A stretch of DNA of 64,000 nucleotides from Hevea brasiliensis (lineage: Eukaryota > Streptophyta > Magnoliopsida > Malpighiales > Euphorbiaceae): NCBI RefSeq assembly GCF_030052815.1, contig NC_079493.1:58633191-58697190 (forward strand), written 5' to 3'. Position 1 is the stretch's first letter; each line of letters opens with the position of its first letter. Below, in pieces: positions 35,996 to 47,135 of this stretch. The notes beneath the pieces were generated by a model. The model had not been told where the DNA came from and made no database searches. It saw only the letters and a program-made list of their open reading frames with translations. The position numbers were made by a program, and so were the translations under genes.

Positions 35996-37060
35996 TAAGG
36001 GTGGCCACAATTCAGGAATCGCTGGTTACGGTTCCCGAATCGCCGGTTTAAGTTCAATGAAATCATGAACCTGAACCAAAGTGCCAGGGGATGGTTTGGA
36101 AAATGGTTCCCAAACCACCGGTTCCGGTTTGAGCCCAGGTTTACAACAGTTTGAAGGGTGGTTTGAAAAAGAACGGTTCAAGACAGTTTGGAAGTGGTTT
36201 AGGGATGGTTTAAGGGTAGCTTAGACAAAAAAAAAATAGAGAAAAATTTTATTGATTCAAAATTTAAGTTATATTTATAAAAATATTTTAATTTTTCTTA
36301 GAAATCTTTCAATCAAAATAAAATAAGAAAAAAAAAGAAACAAAATAATTTATCTTTAAGAAAAATTTAATAAATAAAGACTTGAACTTGATTAAAAAAC
36401 TAAAGGTGAAATTAATTTTTTTTTAAAGAAATTAGCAAAAAGTGTATGAACTTAATTTTGCCTAAATATCCTTTTAGGATTTAGAGGAATGAAAATTTCT
36501 AGTTGTATTACTTGCCTTTTTTTAAAAAATTATCTAATAATTGATAATTAAAAAGTATAAAAGAGAAAAAAATTAAAATAGAGGGTATTGGAAATTTTAT
36601 TGAGGATTTAAAGTAATAACAAAGTAATTGAGAAAGTATTGAAAATTTCAGTAAGTATATAAAATAATAAAGTAGGAAAATTGAGAGAGTATTAGAAATT
36701 AAAATGAGTGTAGAAAATAATATTTAGAGAATTTGAGAAAAATTGAAAAAATATTAAGAATTGAAGAAAATGTAGAGAATAATTGTGTAGAGAATTAATG
36801 ATATATATAAATCAATTAGGAGTGAGGTAACATATTTATTGAATTTTTTTATATTTAAATCGCCGGTTTAATCCAGTTTGAAATCATCAATTCAATTCGG
36901 TTCAGAACTGTCGGTTCACGGTTCTTAAAAAATATGAATCTGAACCAAACCGTAGAAGGACGGTTTCAGTCCGGTTCGAAGCCAGTTCTGATTTTGACTG
37001 GTTTTGATCCGGTTTTGACCGAACCGATTCCTGTTCAAAACTGAACCATGGCCACCCCTA
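35996..37060. mobile_element. Non-autonomous hAT element, 1065 bp
   Basis: The 8-bp target-site duplication CTAGAGGG (35988-35995 and 37061-37068) is perfect, the hallmark size of hAT. Terminal inverted repeats are TAAGGGTGGCCA at the left and, reverse-complemented, TAGGGGTGGCCA at the right. The subterminal regions are rich in CGGTTT/GGTTCGG words in both orientations. The middle (about 36220-36850) is AT-rich with no transposase, so it would need a helper. Confidence 0.9.
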
Positions 37061-37181
37061 CTAGAGGGCATTAGAAGTCATATATGTTCATAAACAATTT
37101 GTATGTTATGCATGTAACCTAGAATAATTTTTGAAATTTAATGTTCTAATGGCCTTAAATCCATGCTTCCGTGCCTTCAAT

Positions 37182-37193
37182 TGGTATTAGAGC
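37182..37193 (+). other. Primer-binding site of Copia T3
   Basis: TGGTATTAGAGC, one transition from the initiator-Met site, 2 bp after the LTR as in T1. Confidence 0.88.
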
Positions 37194-38100
37194 TCCTATA
37201 TTTGCCATTACGATTGATTTTGAAGCTCAATTATGTGATTGGATGAAGTTTGGGTTGATTTGAAGTTGGTTCAGATCAAAAACCCTAAAAAAATATCATT
37301 CTACCACAAGAAACACGGTCTGGACCGTGTTCTGGGCTTTTACGGCCTAGGGCGTGTTTTTCGTCCCACACGGCCATGTTAACGTGTGCCCAGGGGCGCG
37401 TCATTGAACAACATGGCCCATGTGATTTTTCGCGCCCCTGCCCGTTTCAGTTCACTTTTACATGGCCCAGCCCGTGTCACTTCGCGCCTCAGGCCGTGTA
37501 AGTTGTTACACGAGCCGTGTTTTTCAGTTGGGCTTGTATTTTTGTATGAGGGGCATGTTTGGCTGAATTTTTGGGCTTTTTATGCAATTATTGTATAATT
37601 TTAGACCCAAAATTAAGCCTAAACCTAATTAAATGGTTTAATTAGGATTTCCAATCACACAAATAATTTTAAAAATTGTTTTTATAAAATTAAATTGGGA
37701 AAAATTCCTAAATTTAAGATTAATTTGAATAAGATTCAAATTAAATCTTAATTGAATATGTGATATTCAATTTAATTTTAACATGTATATTTTATTTAAT
37801 TATTAAATTTTAATATGCATTATAGATGAACATGGACAATAAAATACGAATGTGATTGGATTTATTTCTTTTATTTTTCTTTGGGAAGTAAAAAAATTAA
37901 TTTTATTTTAGTAGCATGTATCATAAATGTTGTGATAACTTAGGATTTATTTTCATTTATTTATGGACTTCAAAGTCCAAATTCTTGTATATTCACCTTG
38001 GTATGCCAAGGGTTACAATGTAATTAGATTGCAAGAAGAACAAGGAGATCAAGAGCATTGGTGGGAGCAGTGGGAGGAGATCACGATTATGTACTCCTTC
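37194..38100 (+). other. Leader of Copia T3
   Basis: Untranslated. The first part differs from the T1 leader and contains a GC-rich palindrome cluster; the last 400 bp match the T1 leader in reverse complement. The frame at 37386-37598 falls in the palindrome cluster and is not a gene. Confidence 0.75.
37312..37520. repeat. Cluster of ACACGG...CCGTGT palindromes (Copia leader)
   Basis: Examples are AACACGGTCTGGACCGTGTT near 37312, a CACACGGCCATG block near 37371 and TTACACGAGCCGTGT near 37506. It is much more GC-rich than its surroundings and is absent from the T1 leader. Confidence 0.7.
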
Positions 38101-39840
38101 TATCACACCTTACCCCTCTGTAAGGCATAACATGATCCCGTAGAATACTTAATGAACTACCGAACTTCACCAGCTGCTAATTCATTAAGTACCCTACAAG
38201 GGATTTTAAAATAATTTTCTTACTTTTATAAGTGGTGAGCATTTCTAAATAGATGTTAAAATCATTTATTCGAAATTTTAAATCTAGTAAAATTTTTGTC
38301 CCATTTATTTTTTTTCCACAAATTTTATAGAAATTTCGGCAGAGTATCGTCTGTATTTTGAGAAAACAGCTCTTCAAATTCTTGTAAAAAGCACTTCCAA
38401 TAATTTGTCTCAACAACTTATTCAAATTCACAATCATCCCAATCAATTTCAACATCATTTATCCATTTCCAAGAATTCAAATCCACAATTTCCAATATTC
38501 AACAATTAACAAAATACCATTATTCAATTTCATTCAATTTAAAATAAATTACTTCCATTCATATTTCATTAACGATAAAACAATTTATATACATCATTAA
38601 CGATGAAATTTACATTAAGAGAAATTCAAACTAAAATTTATTACAAACTTTATATAAACTGCTCAAGACCAGTTTTACATGTCCATACCTTTACATACAT
38701 TACATACATCAAAATAAACTTTTACAGTCAGGGTATAAATTATACCCGATAGCGTCAAAGCAGGGAGCTCCTCAATCCTCAGTAGCTCAATCTGCTGCTC
38801 CTCTAGTCTCTAAATCTGCGACAGCAATAACAGCCATCGCTGAGTACTAGGACTCAGTAGTGCACAACATACTAAAATAATCTTTATGTAGAATGTAAAT
38901 CATATTTATTCTAAAATTGGACTGAACATGAGAATTAAATAAAAAACATGAATTATGAGATTTTAATCCAAACAATTTCATTTCGAAATATCAAAACACA
39001 TTTCATAAAACCCACAGTTATATCATACCATTCGAAACAAATATAATCTCAATAGCCAGAGGCTAAGGAGAAGTCACATCACAAGGCTAGCTAGCTCAAA
39101 TATATGGAAACCCATTCTTTTTCTTCTTCTATTGGCACACACCTCAACACTTCTGCCAGAGAAAGAATCAAAATTCGAAACTGATTACTCCCACTAGTCA
39201 TGCTAGTGAGGTGTTCAAATATATGGTCATGACACTGTGGTTTCAAAACTTATCTTAACAATTTACTAAACATTGCTAATTCAAATATACAAAAATAACT
39301 TTCAACAATTTAAATCAAAGCATCATAAATACTTTATCATAATGATGTCACAATTCAATACTTCAAATTATTCAAAACAATATGCAAAAGATAATTTACA
39401 GAAATTATACGTTGTGCACAAATCTTAAGCGAGTCGCCTCTTGGCCTTGACTCGACACCTCGGGTTCCTTCCCGATATTTTTTTCCATTGAAACACAAAG
39501 TTTCACAGTGTTTCAATATCATAACTTAGCATAAATCCAAAAATAAATTTAAATTCACTTTTACCTAGCTCTAATGTGCTAAACTTGACGTTCTTTAAAA
39601 TTTGTGTTTCGGGGTTACTATTCACGATACTATTCAAGTCAATTTGTTAACTTTCTAAGGCTTAATAGGTATGAAAATTCCAACTTCACCCACATATCAC
39701 ATTTGGGTAACTAAATTTGTTGGTTTTGGTTGTTTACTCAAACTCCAAGTCTTTTAGGCAAATTTGCAAATTTTCAGTTTTGGTGTCTTAAGTTGCACTG
39801 TTCCGTTGGTCATTTTTCTGTTAGAATTTGGCAAAACTTT

Positions 39841-40330
39841 CTTCATAGAAAATGTTTCCTATTGTCTTAACTTTATTCTCCTTTTTGAATCACTCCATTT
39901 GGACTTTTTTAGCTCAAGTTATAGCCATTTGAATCATGGCTGCAAGATTGGACTTAACCCAGATTTTTTGGGCGAATTCTGGTTCTGGCAGTTTTAAGTC
40001 ACCAAATTTGGGTGGCCAAATGACTCGGTTAAGGGCATAATTTGGGTTAGTGTTCTTTATGAAAGTTTTAGGTCTATATCTCAGCTATCCACTGGTAAAC
40101 TTTTAGGTCATTTAGACCTGCCTAGCCCAAGTTATGGCTAAATGAACAAATACTGTTCATTTTTTTATACAGGTCAAACTGCAAAAATCCGGATTTGGTC
40201 AATTTGTTCACTAGGTTTTTGTCACTTTTTGGGCATGATTCCTAAATGAAAATTGTGTCATTTTGTGTCTATTTTCATTCTCAATTGGCCTCACACCAAT
40301 TGGACTTGTAAATTTTCAGTTTTGGTCCCT
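39841..40330 (-). repeat. Three-part degenerate repeat in D 3' LTR
   Basis: Segments at 39841-39929, 40055-40143 and 40241-40330, with starts 214 and 186 bp apart, the same plan and spacing as in B and C. Confidence 0.7.
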
Positions 40331-41418
40331 CAAAGTAACCTTGGTCCTGCTGCCTGCAGCATGGCCATTTTTAGTACGAATTTTAACTCACTTCTAACAC
40401 TTCCAACACATCTCATTGGGTCACAAATGGCCATTTTTCATCTCAAACAAGGTCAAACACAATATTTGACCAATTCTCACATATTTGCCGCCCAAACCCT
40501 CGGTGCCCAAAATCCTAATTTTCATGCACTTCAAATCTAATACATTCCAATCACCAATCCATAGCTTACATACATCATTCAAGCATTCTAACAAGTTTAA
40601 TTCAATCAAATTTTTACATTTCCACATCAAACCCTAACTAACTGAATTCCATAACTAGTCTTCCAAAGTTGTTTTCATTTCCTTTTAAGTGAATTTCTAA
40701 GTTTATTCAACTATAAGCACAATTAAATCAACCAACAAGTGAAGTTAGCTTACTAACCTTTCTTAGAATATCAATTCCTTCAATTCCTTCCTTTTCCTCT
40801 TTTCTTTTCTTGCTTAAGCTTCTTCTCAAGTGGAGTTAACAAGGTTTAATGATAGAAAGGGGAGTTTTTATGGTGAGATTTAGGGTTTGATCAAGCTCAA
40901 ATGAGCTTTAATGGAGTTTTGAGTGAGAGAGCTTGGGAGAGAGAGAGAGTTGGCCGAAAATGGTGAGGGAAGAAGAGTAAAATTTCATTTAATTTTTTTT
41001 GTTTTATGTGTTTACTAATTATATTTGACTTGGTCAATTATTGGGGGAAAATTAAAATAAATTTTGACATCATTCATGATGTCATATGTGTGATGTAATA
41101 ATTTAACTTTTAATTCTTTTTCTTTTTCCTTTATTTTTCCTTTAGTTCTTTAATTTGATTTTTGATTTTGAAATTTTCTTTCTCCAATTTTATTTGACAG
41201 TCAGGTCAGGAGTCAGCTCTCGGGGTCAATTAACCAAATTACCCCTCGCTGGTTCAACCCGGTTTGCAAATAATTCCATATTTCTTCCGGCTCCCTAACT
41301 TAATTATTTGACTGGCTTAATAATTCTTTTTCATGATTTTCTCTTTTTCACTGTGTTCATAATAGTCCTAAGGACGGCAGCGTCACATTTTACAGTTTGA
41401 AATTTGAGTTTAAATCGA

Positions 41419-41477
41419 CTTCGCAGTCCTTCCCGAGAAGGTCACCCATCATTATGACCCTCGGCTCGTTTAACTTC
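41419..41477 (-). promoter_or_regulatory. 5S rRNA-like block in D 3' LTR
   Basis: The minus strand has AAGTTAAACGAGCC, then GATGGGTGACCTTCTCGGGA, then AGGACTGCG. It starts 171 bp inside the LTR 5' end. The C-box-like part is close to the 5S version. Confidence 0.65.
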
Positions 41478-41648
41478 TTATGTTCTATTTTTTTTTATTT
41501 ATACTCAACTAATTGACAATTACTAATTATTTGTGTTTATGGCTTATCTGGTTGTCTTAAGTGCGGTTCTAATCCTCTTAATTGTCTGAACCAGCTCCGG
41601 TCACTGGAATAGTGAAATATACCAGGCTATGCAAATAAGGGTGTTACA

Positions 41649-41660
41649 ATTCTCCCCACC
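41649..41660 (-). other. Polypurine tract of element D
   Basis: GGTGGGGAGAAT on the minus strand, directly before the 3' LTR. Confidence 0.8.
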
Positions 41661-41695
41661 TTAAAATAAATTTCATCTCGAAATTTTACCTAGTA

Positions 41696-44600
41696 TCAAT
41701 CTCTGAACAGCTGTGGGTGTTGTCTCCTTATGTCCTCCTCTCGTTCCCAAGTAGCTTCTTAGCCCGAATGATGGTTCCACAACACTTTTACCAACGGTAT
41801 CTGCTTGTTTCATAGCTGCTTCACCTCATAAGTCAGAATCTCTATGGGTTCTTCCTCGTATGTGAGGTCTGGATTCACTTCCACTGGTAGTATATGAGAT
41901 GGGTCTGATCGATACCTCCTCATCATAGACACATGGAAGACATTATGTATCATCTCCAACTCTGGAGGTAGTGCCAAACAATATGCCAAAGGACCCACTC
42001 TTTCTAGAACCTCATATGGCCCGATAAAACGAGGACTTAGTTTCCCCTTTCTGCCGAATCTCATAATTCTCTTCCAAGGAGAAACCTTGAGGAATACTTT
42101 CTCACCCACTGCATACTCAATATCCCTTCTCTTCAGATCAACATAGAACTTCTGACGGTTTGTTACAGTCTTAAGTCGATCTCTGATCACCCTGATTTTC
42201 TCTTCAGTTTGCTGAACAATTTTGAGTCCAATCATCTTTCTTTCACCTGCATCATCCTTACATTTTCTGCCATATAAAGCTTCATATGGAGGCATTCCAA
42301 TGCTTGATTGGTAGCTATTGTTGTAAGCAAACTCAATCAAAGGCAAGTGTATGTCCCAACTACCCTCAAATTCAAGCACACAAGCCCGTAGCATGTCCTC
42401 CAAGATCTGAATTACCCTTTCAGATTGGCCATCTGTCTGTGGGTGGAATGCAGTACTGAAGTTCAATCTAGTTCCTAAGGCTCTCTGAAGACTACCCAAG
42501 AATCTAGAAGTGAACCTTAGATCTCTGTCTGATACGATGGATACTGGCACTCCATGCAGTCTCACAATCTTATCGATGTACAACTTGGCCAATCTTTCTA
42601 AACTGTAGTCCATTCAGACTGGCAGAAAATGAGCAGACTTAGTTAGTCTGTCAACAATGACCCATACTGCATCATGACTCTTCTGTGTCCTTGGAAGTCC
42701 CATCACAAAATCCATCGTTATTCTCTCCCATTTCCATTCTGGTATTGGTAGTGGATGTATCAACCCAGCGGGTACTTGATGCTCTGCCTTCACTTGCTGA
42801 CAAGTTAGGCATTTAGAAACAAACTCTGCCACATCTCTTTTCATACCCATCCACCAGTAATGCTGCTTTAGCCCTCTATACATTTTTGTGCCACCAGGGT
42901 GCATGGTAAAAGGAGACTCATATGCTTCTTTCAAAATGATCTTTCTCAAATCAATATCATTAAGAACACACATTCTGCCCTAGTGTAGTAATAGACCGTC
43001 ATCTCTTATTAAGAATTATGGTTTCTTGCCCTGTCTGACTTCTTCCAACAGCTTTTGATACCTTTCATTATTCTGAGCAGCCATTCTTATCTGGTCAATC
43101 AACACTGGTTGTACATGCCATGCAACTACTGTCTGTCTGTTATCATTAATCTCTAAGCTGGCATGTAATGATCTTAACTCATGTACCATAGACAAAGGAG
43201 TAAGTCGTAGACTTGCCATAGTCTTGCGATTTAAGGCGCCAGCCACAACAATAGCTTTCCTTGGCTGATAGTCTATCGGACAATCATAGTCTTTTATCAA
43301 CTCTAACCATCTCCTCTGTATCAAATTCAACTCCTTTTGAGTGCCCAAATACTTCAAAATCTTATGATCTGTGTAGATGTAACATTTCTCCCCATACAAA
43401 TAGTGCCTCTAGATCTTAAGAGCAAACACTATAGCTGTAAGCTCCAAATCATGTGTTGGATAATTCCTCTCATGCGGTTTCAGCTGGCATGATGCATAGG
43501 CAATGACATTTCGATCTTGCATTAATACACAACCTAACCCATTGTGAGAAGCATCACTGTAAACTGTATATTCTTTACCTGCAGTAGGTAAAGTCAATAC
43601 TGGAGCTTCAGTCAAGCATTTCTTCAATTCATCAAAACTCTGTTGGCATTTATCCATCCACTAAAATTTCACATCTTTTCTGAGCAACTTGGTTAATGGA
43701 GATGCCAACATGGAGAATCCCTTCACAAATCGACGGTAGCATCCAGCTAAACCCAGAAAACTGTGAATCTCCGTAATATTTCTGGGTGGCCTCCAATTAA
43801 GGACAGCTTCAATCTTACTTAGATCTACCTTGATGCCCTCTTCTGATACTACATGCCCCAAGAAAGATATTTCCTTCAACCAAAATTCACACTTCGACAA
43901 TTTGGCATATAGCTGTTTCTCCCTCAAAGTCTACAGTACAATCCGCAGATGTCTATCATGCTCTTCTGTACTCCTCAAATAGACTAATATATCATCTATG
44001 AATACCACAACAAACTGATCGAGGCATGGTCTGAAGATAGTGTTCATCAGATCCATAAAAGCAGTCGGAGCATTAGTTAACCCGAATGGCATAACCAAGA
44101 ACTCATAATGGCCATAGCGAGTTCTGAAGGCAGTTTTAGGAATACTCTGCTCTTGTACTTTCAGCTGATAATAAACTGATCTCAGGTCAATTTTGGAGAA
44201 CACAGCTGCACCCCTTAACTGATCAAATAAGTCATCAATGCGGGGCAATGGATATCTATTCTTTATTGTCACCTTATTCAACTGCCGATAATCAATACAT
44301 AAGCGGAGAGTGCCATCCTTCTTCTTAACAAACAACACCGGCGCTCCCCAAGGTGACACACTAGGGCGGATAAAGCCCTTGTCAAGTAGGTCTTGCAATT
44401 GCACTTTCAATTCTTTCAATTTTGCAGGTGCCATTCTATATGGTATTATGGAGATTGGGTCCACACCAGGCATATTATCAATCTCAAACTGCACCTCTCT
44501 TTCTGGAGATAATCCTGGCAATTCATCAAGAAACACATCCGGAAAGTCACATACTGTAAGCATGTCCCTCAGTGCTGGGCTCCCCACTTAGGTGTCTATC

Positions 44601-45060
44601 ACATCTGCCAAGTATACTTCACACCCCTTTCTGATCATTCTTCTGGCAAGTGCAGTCGAAATGATGTTTGATGGCAATAAATGCCTCTCCCCATGTATTA
44701 TCACATCACCGTACAGAGGGAGACCAAAAGTGACTGTCTTCAGTCTACAGTCAATCATGGCGTGATGCCTGGCTAGCCAATCCATGCCTAAGATGATATC
44801 ATACTCTCTGAAGGGCATTTCAATCAAATCTGATAGACAAACATGTCCTTAGATCACCAAAGGATAGTCCCTATAAATTCTGTTGACCCAAACCTCTTGT
44901 CCTAACGGACTAGTTACCAGCACTTCAAAACCCATTTGGACACATGGAACAGTAAGTGAACTGACTATGCTAGCACTAACATATGAGTGGGTTGAACACG
45001 AATCAAACAACACAAATACTTCTTGATTAGTGATAGAAAATGTACCAGCTACAGCATCAG
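41696..45060 (-). pseudogene. Element D pol: protease, RT, RNase H, integrase, chromodomain
   Basis: One frame runs through the whole stretch and is shared with gag. The protease motif near 45000 reads FDSCSTHSY with Cys for Gly; LGMDWLARHHAMIDC follows. RT has [14 protein letters not shown] and FIDDILVY. RNase H has [10 protein letters not shown] and YTDHK. Integrase has HPGGTKMY ... CLTCQQVK, TMDFVMG, VSDRDLRF and SERVIQ. The C-terminus contains ALPPELEMIHNVFHVS and a chromodomain-like IPLVKVLW ... EATWEREEDI, ending at a TGA at 41696-41698. In-frame stops interrupt it at about 44851, 44588, 43928, 43661, 43401, 43016, 42974, 42614, 41810 and 41760. No frameshift is seen. Confidence 0.9.
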
Positions 45061-46329
45061 AAGTCTCAGCCTCTTCTCGTTGTCTAATCGTGTAAACTCT
45101 GGCTGAAGCACTTCCTTGTGCTGACTGACCAACCGTACCCTGACTGCTAGAAGCAGTGCCTGTACCTCTACCTCTTCCTCTGCCAATAGGTGGTGAACTT
45201 CTGGAAGCAGGACTCTAAATAGATCCTTCTACAGTCGTAGGAGGTGGACCATATTTAGGAGCACTGGTGCAGTCTTTTGCTAAATGGCCCTTGCCTCCAT
45301 AGTTAAAGCAAGCTCCTGTTGCCCAATAGCATTCTCCCCCATGAATCTTGCCACAAGTCTCATAGGGGCGGGGAGGTTGTGAACCCTTGCTTGACTGCTG
45401 ACCAGACCTAAGGGGTCTCTGTCCAGAGAATCTGCCCCTTCCAAATCTTCCACCTCAACCTCTGCTAGGTCCACCAAATTTCTTCCTCTTCCCAGAAGTA
45501 CCACTAGAACTTGGCTCTACTGACTTTTCACCTTTATCTTTCTCTGTTTTCTCAGTCTTCTCTGATTTTTCTTTTATAGGTGTTACTTTTGATTCAATCC
45601 TTTCTAGCTCAAGTGCTTGAGAGATGAGCTCAGAGAAGTTGCCGTGTCTGAATCCCACTACTTGCATCCTCAAACTGGGCTTCAAACCAGTCTCAAATCT
45701 CTTGAACATTTCCTTACTGGTAGAAAGGAGACTCCTAGCATAGTGTCTTAAGTGGGAGAACTCCCTCTCATACTCTGCCACTGATCTGTTCCCTTGTTTC
45801 AGACTCAGAAATTCTTGTAACTTTTGATCCATATATGTGTCTGGGACGTATTTTTGTCTAAATTTTCTGATAAAGTCATCCCAGGTCAGTACTGGTGGTT
45901 CAGCCAAGCTGTGGGGGATGGTCTTCCACTAATCATATGCATCCCCTTGCAGTAGTGACACAAAGTATTCAAATTTTAGCTCATTTGGGCAGTGCATCTT
46001 CTTGAACACTTTCTCCATTCTTTCAAGCCATTGCTCTGCCTCTAAAGGGTCTACTGTACCCTTAAATTCCGTAGCCCCATACTTCAATAGCTTATCATAT
46101 TGTCTAACTGGAGCTTGAGGTTGCACTACAGTAGTTGGGGTGGAGCTTCAGCAGGCATACCCCCAGCCATTTGTTGGAACATCGCAGCCATCTGCTATGC
46201 AAACTATGCAGGAAATTGTGGCATTTGTGGGACTGGTGCCACTAACCCACTAACATTCTGTAAAGCTGGGGCTTACCCTTGTGCCTCAGCTTCAATAGAT
46301 TGCTCAACTGAGCGATCCCCTTCTTCCAT
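45061..46329 (-). pseudogene. Element D gag
   Basis: The Met at 46329 starts MEEGDRSVEQSIE. One frameshift near 46136 precedes the gag core RQYDKLLKYGATEFKGT, WLERMEKVFKKMHC and DDFIRKFRQKYVPDTY. YEREFSHLRHYA and a Lys/Glu-rich stretch follow. The knuckle near 45280 reads CFNYGGKGHLAKDC, with Tyr for the second zinc-binding Cys. In-frame stops occur at about 45926 (Trp codon), 45455 (Arg) and 45215 (Gln). The leader and start match element B closely. Confidence 0.87.
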
Positions 46330-46499
46330 TTCAGTTTGAAGTTAGGGTATCTCCTAAACGAATAACACAAGGAGATTTCCCTCTGTTAGTTCATATTTAT
46401 GATGTAATGCACTGCATGTAACAAATAAGGACATTGAGCAAGTTTACTTAACAGAGAAAAGAAACAAATTCTCAAGTTAAAACATACTTCAAAAATTTT
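46330..46499 (-). other. Leader of element D
   Basis: Untranslated, similar to the leader of B at 28999-29167. Confidence 0.7.
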
Positions 46500-46511
46500 A
46501 CTCTGATACCA
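46500..46511 (-). other. Primer-binding site of element D
   Basis: TGGTATCAGAGT on the minus strand, one change from the initiator-Met site, 8 bp from the LTR. Confidence 0.87.
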
Positions 46512-47135
46512 CTAAAACATTTCACACCTTACCCCTCTGTAAGGCATAACATAATCCCGTAGAATACCTAATGAACTACCGAACTTCACCTACCGATAAC
46601 TCATTAAGTACTCTACAAGGGATTTTAAAACAATTTTCTTACTTTTATAAGTGGTGAGCATTTTCTAATAGGTATTAAAATCATTCATTCGAAGATTTAA
46701 AACTAGTAAAAATTTTTTGGCCCGTTTTATTTTTTTGCAAATTTTATAAAAATTTCGGCAGAGTGCCGTCTGTATTTTGAGAAAACAGTTCTTTAAATTC
46801 CTGTAAAAAGCACTTCCAACTATTTATTTCAACCACTTCAAATTAACAATCAATTTCAACATCATTTATTAATCTCCAAAAATTCAAATCCACAATTTCC
46901 AATATTCAACAATAATCAAAATACCATTAATGAATTTCATTCAATTTAAAACAAAATACTTCCATTCATATTTCATTAAAGATAAAACAATTTATATACA
47001 TCATTACAAAAATTTACATTAAGAGAAATTGTAACTAAAATTTATTACAAACTTTATACAAACTGCTCAAGACCAGTTTTACATGTCCATATCTTTACAT
47101 ACATTACATACATCAAAATAAATTTTTACAGTCAG

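Larger units (their letters stand above)
34287..37179 (+). repeat. 5' LTR of Copia T3, truncated, with hAT insert
   Basis: It matches 6290-8377 from about position 6555 onward and ends CCTTCA at 37179. Removing the hAT insert and adding the missing start gives about 2.09 kb, the family length. Confidence 0.85.
34287..38100 (+). mobile_element. Copia element T3: partial LTR, primer-binding site, leader
   Basis: Same LTR family as T1 and T2. The first 265 bp or so of the LTR are missing at the left, where element A inserted. The leader is cut at 38100 by element D. No gag or pol of T3 is in the window. Confidence 0.85.
38101..41648 (-). repeat. 3' LTR of element D
   Basis: 3548 bp, TGTAACACCC at the minus-strand start and GGTGTGATA at its end. 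It contains the 5S-like block and three-part repeat. Frames at 38177-38458, 39764-39997, 40253-40540 and 40421-40630 are not credible genes. Confidence 0.9.

Noticed and set aside
37386..37598. 70-codon frame in GC-rich DNA
   Set aside because: Falls in the palindrome cluster of the Copia leader, upstream of any expected gag start.
40253..40540. 95-codon frame also seen at 51700-51987
   Set aside because: Produced by the third segment of the LTR repeat in both D LTRs; antisense to D.
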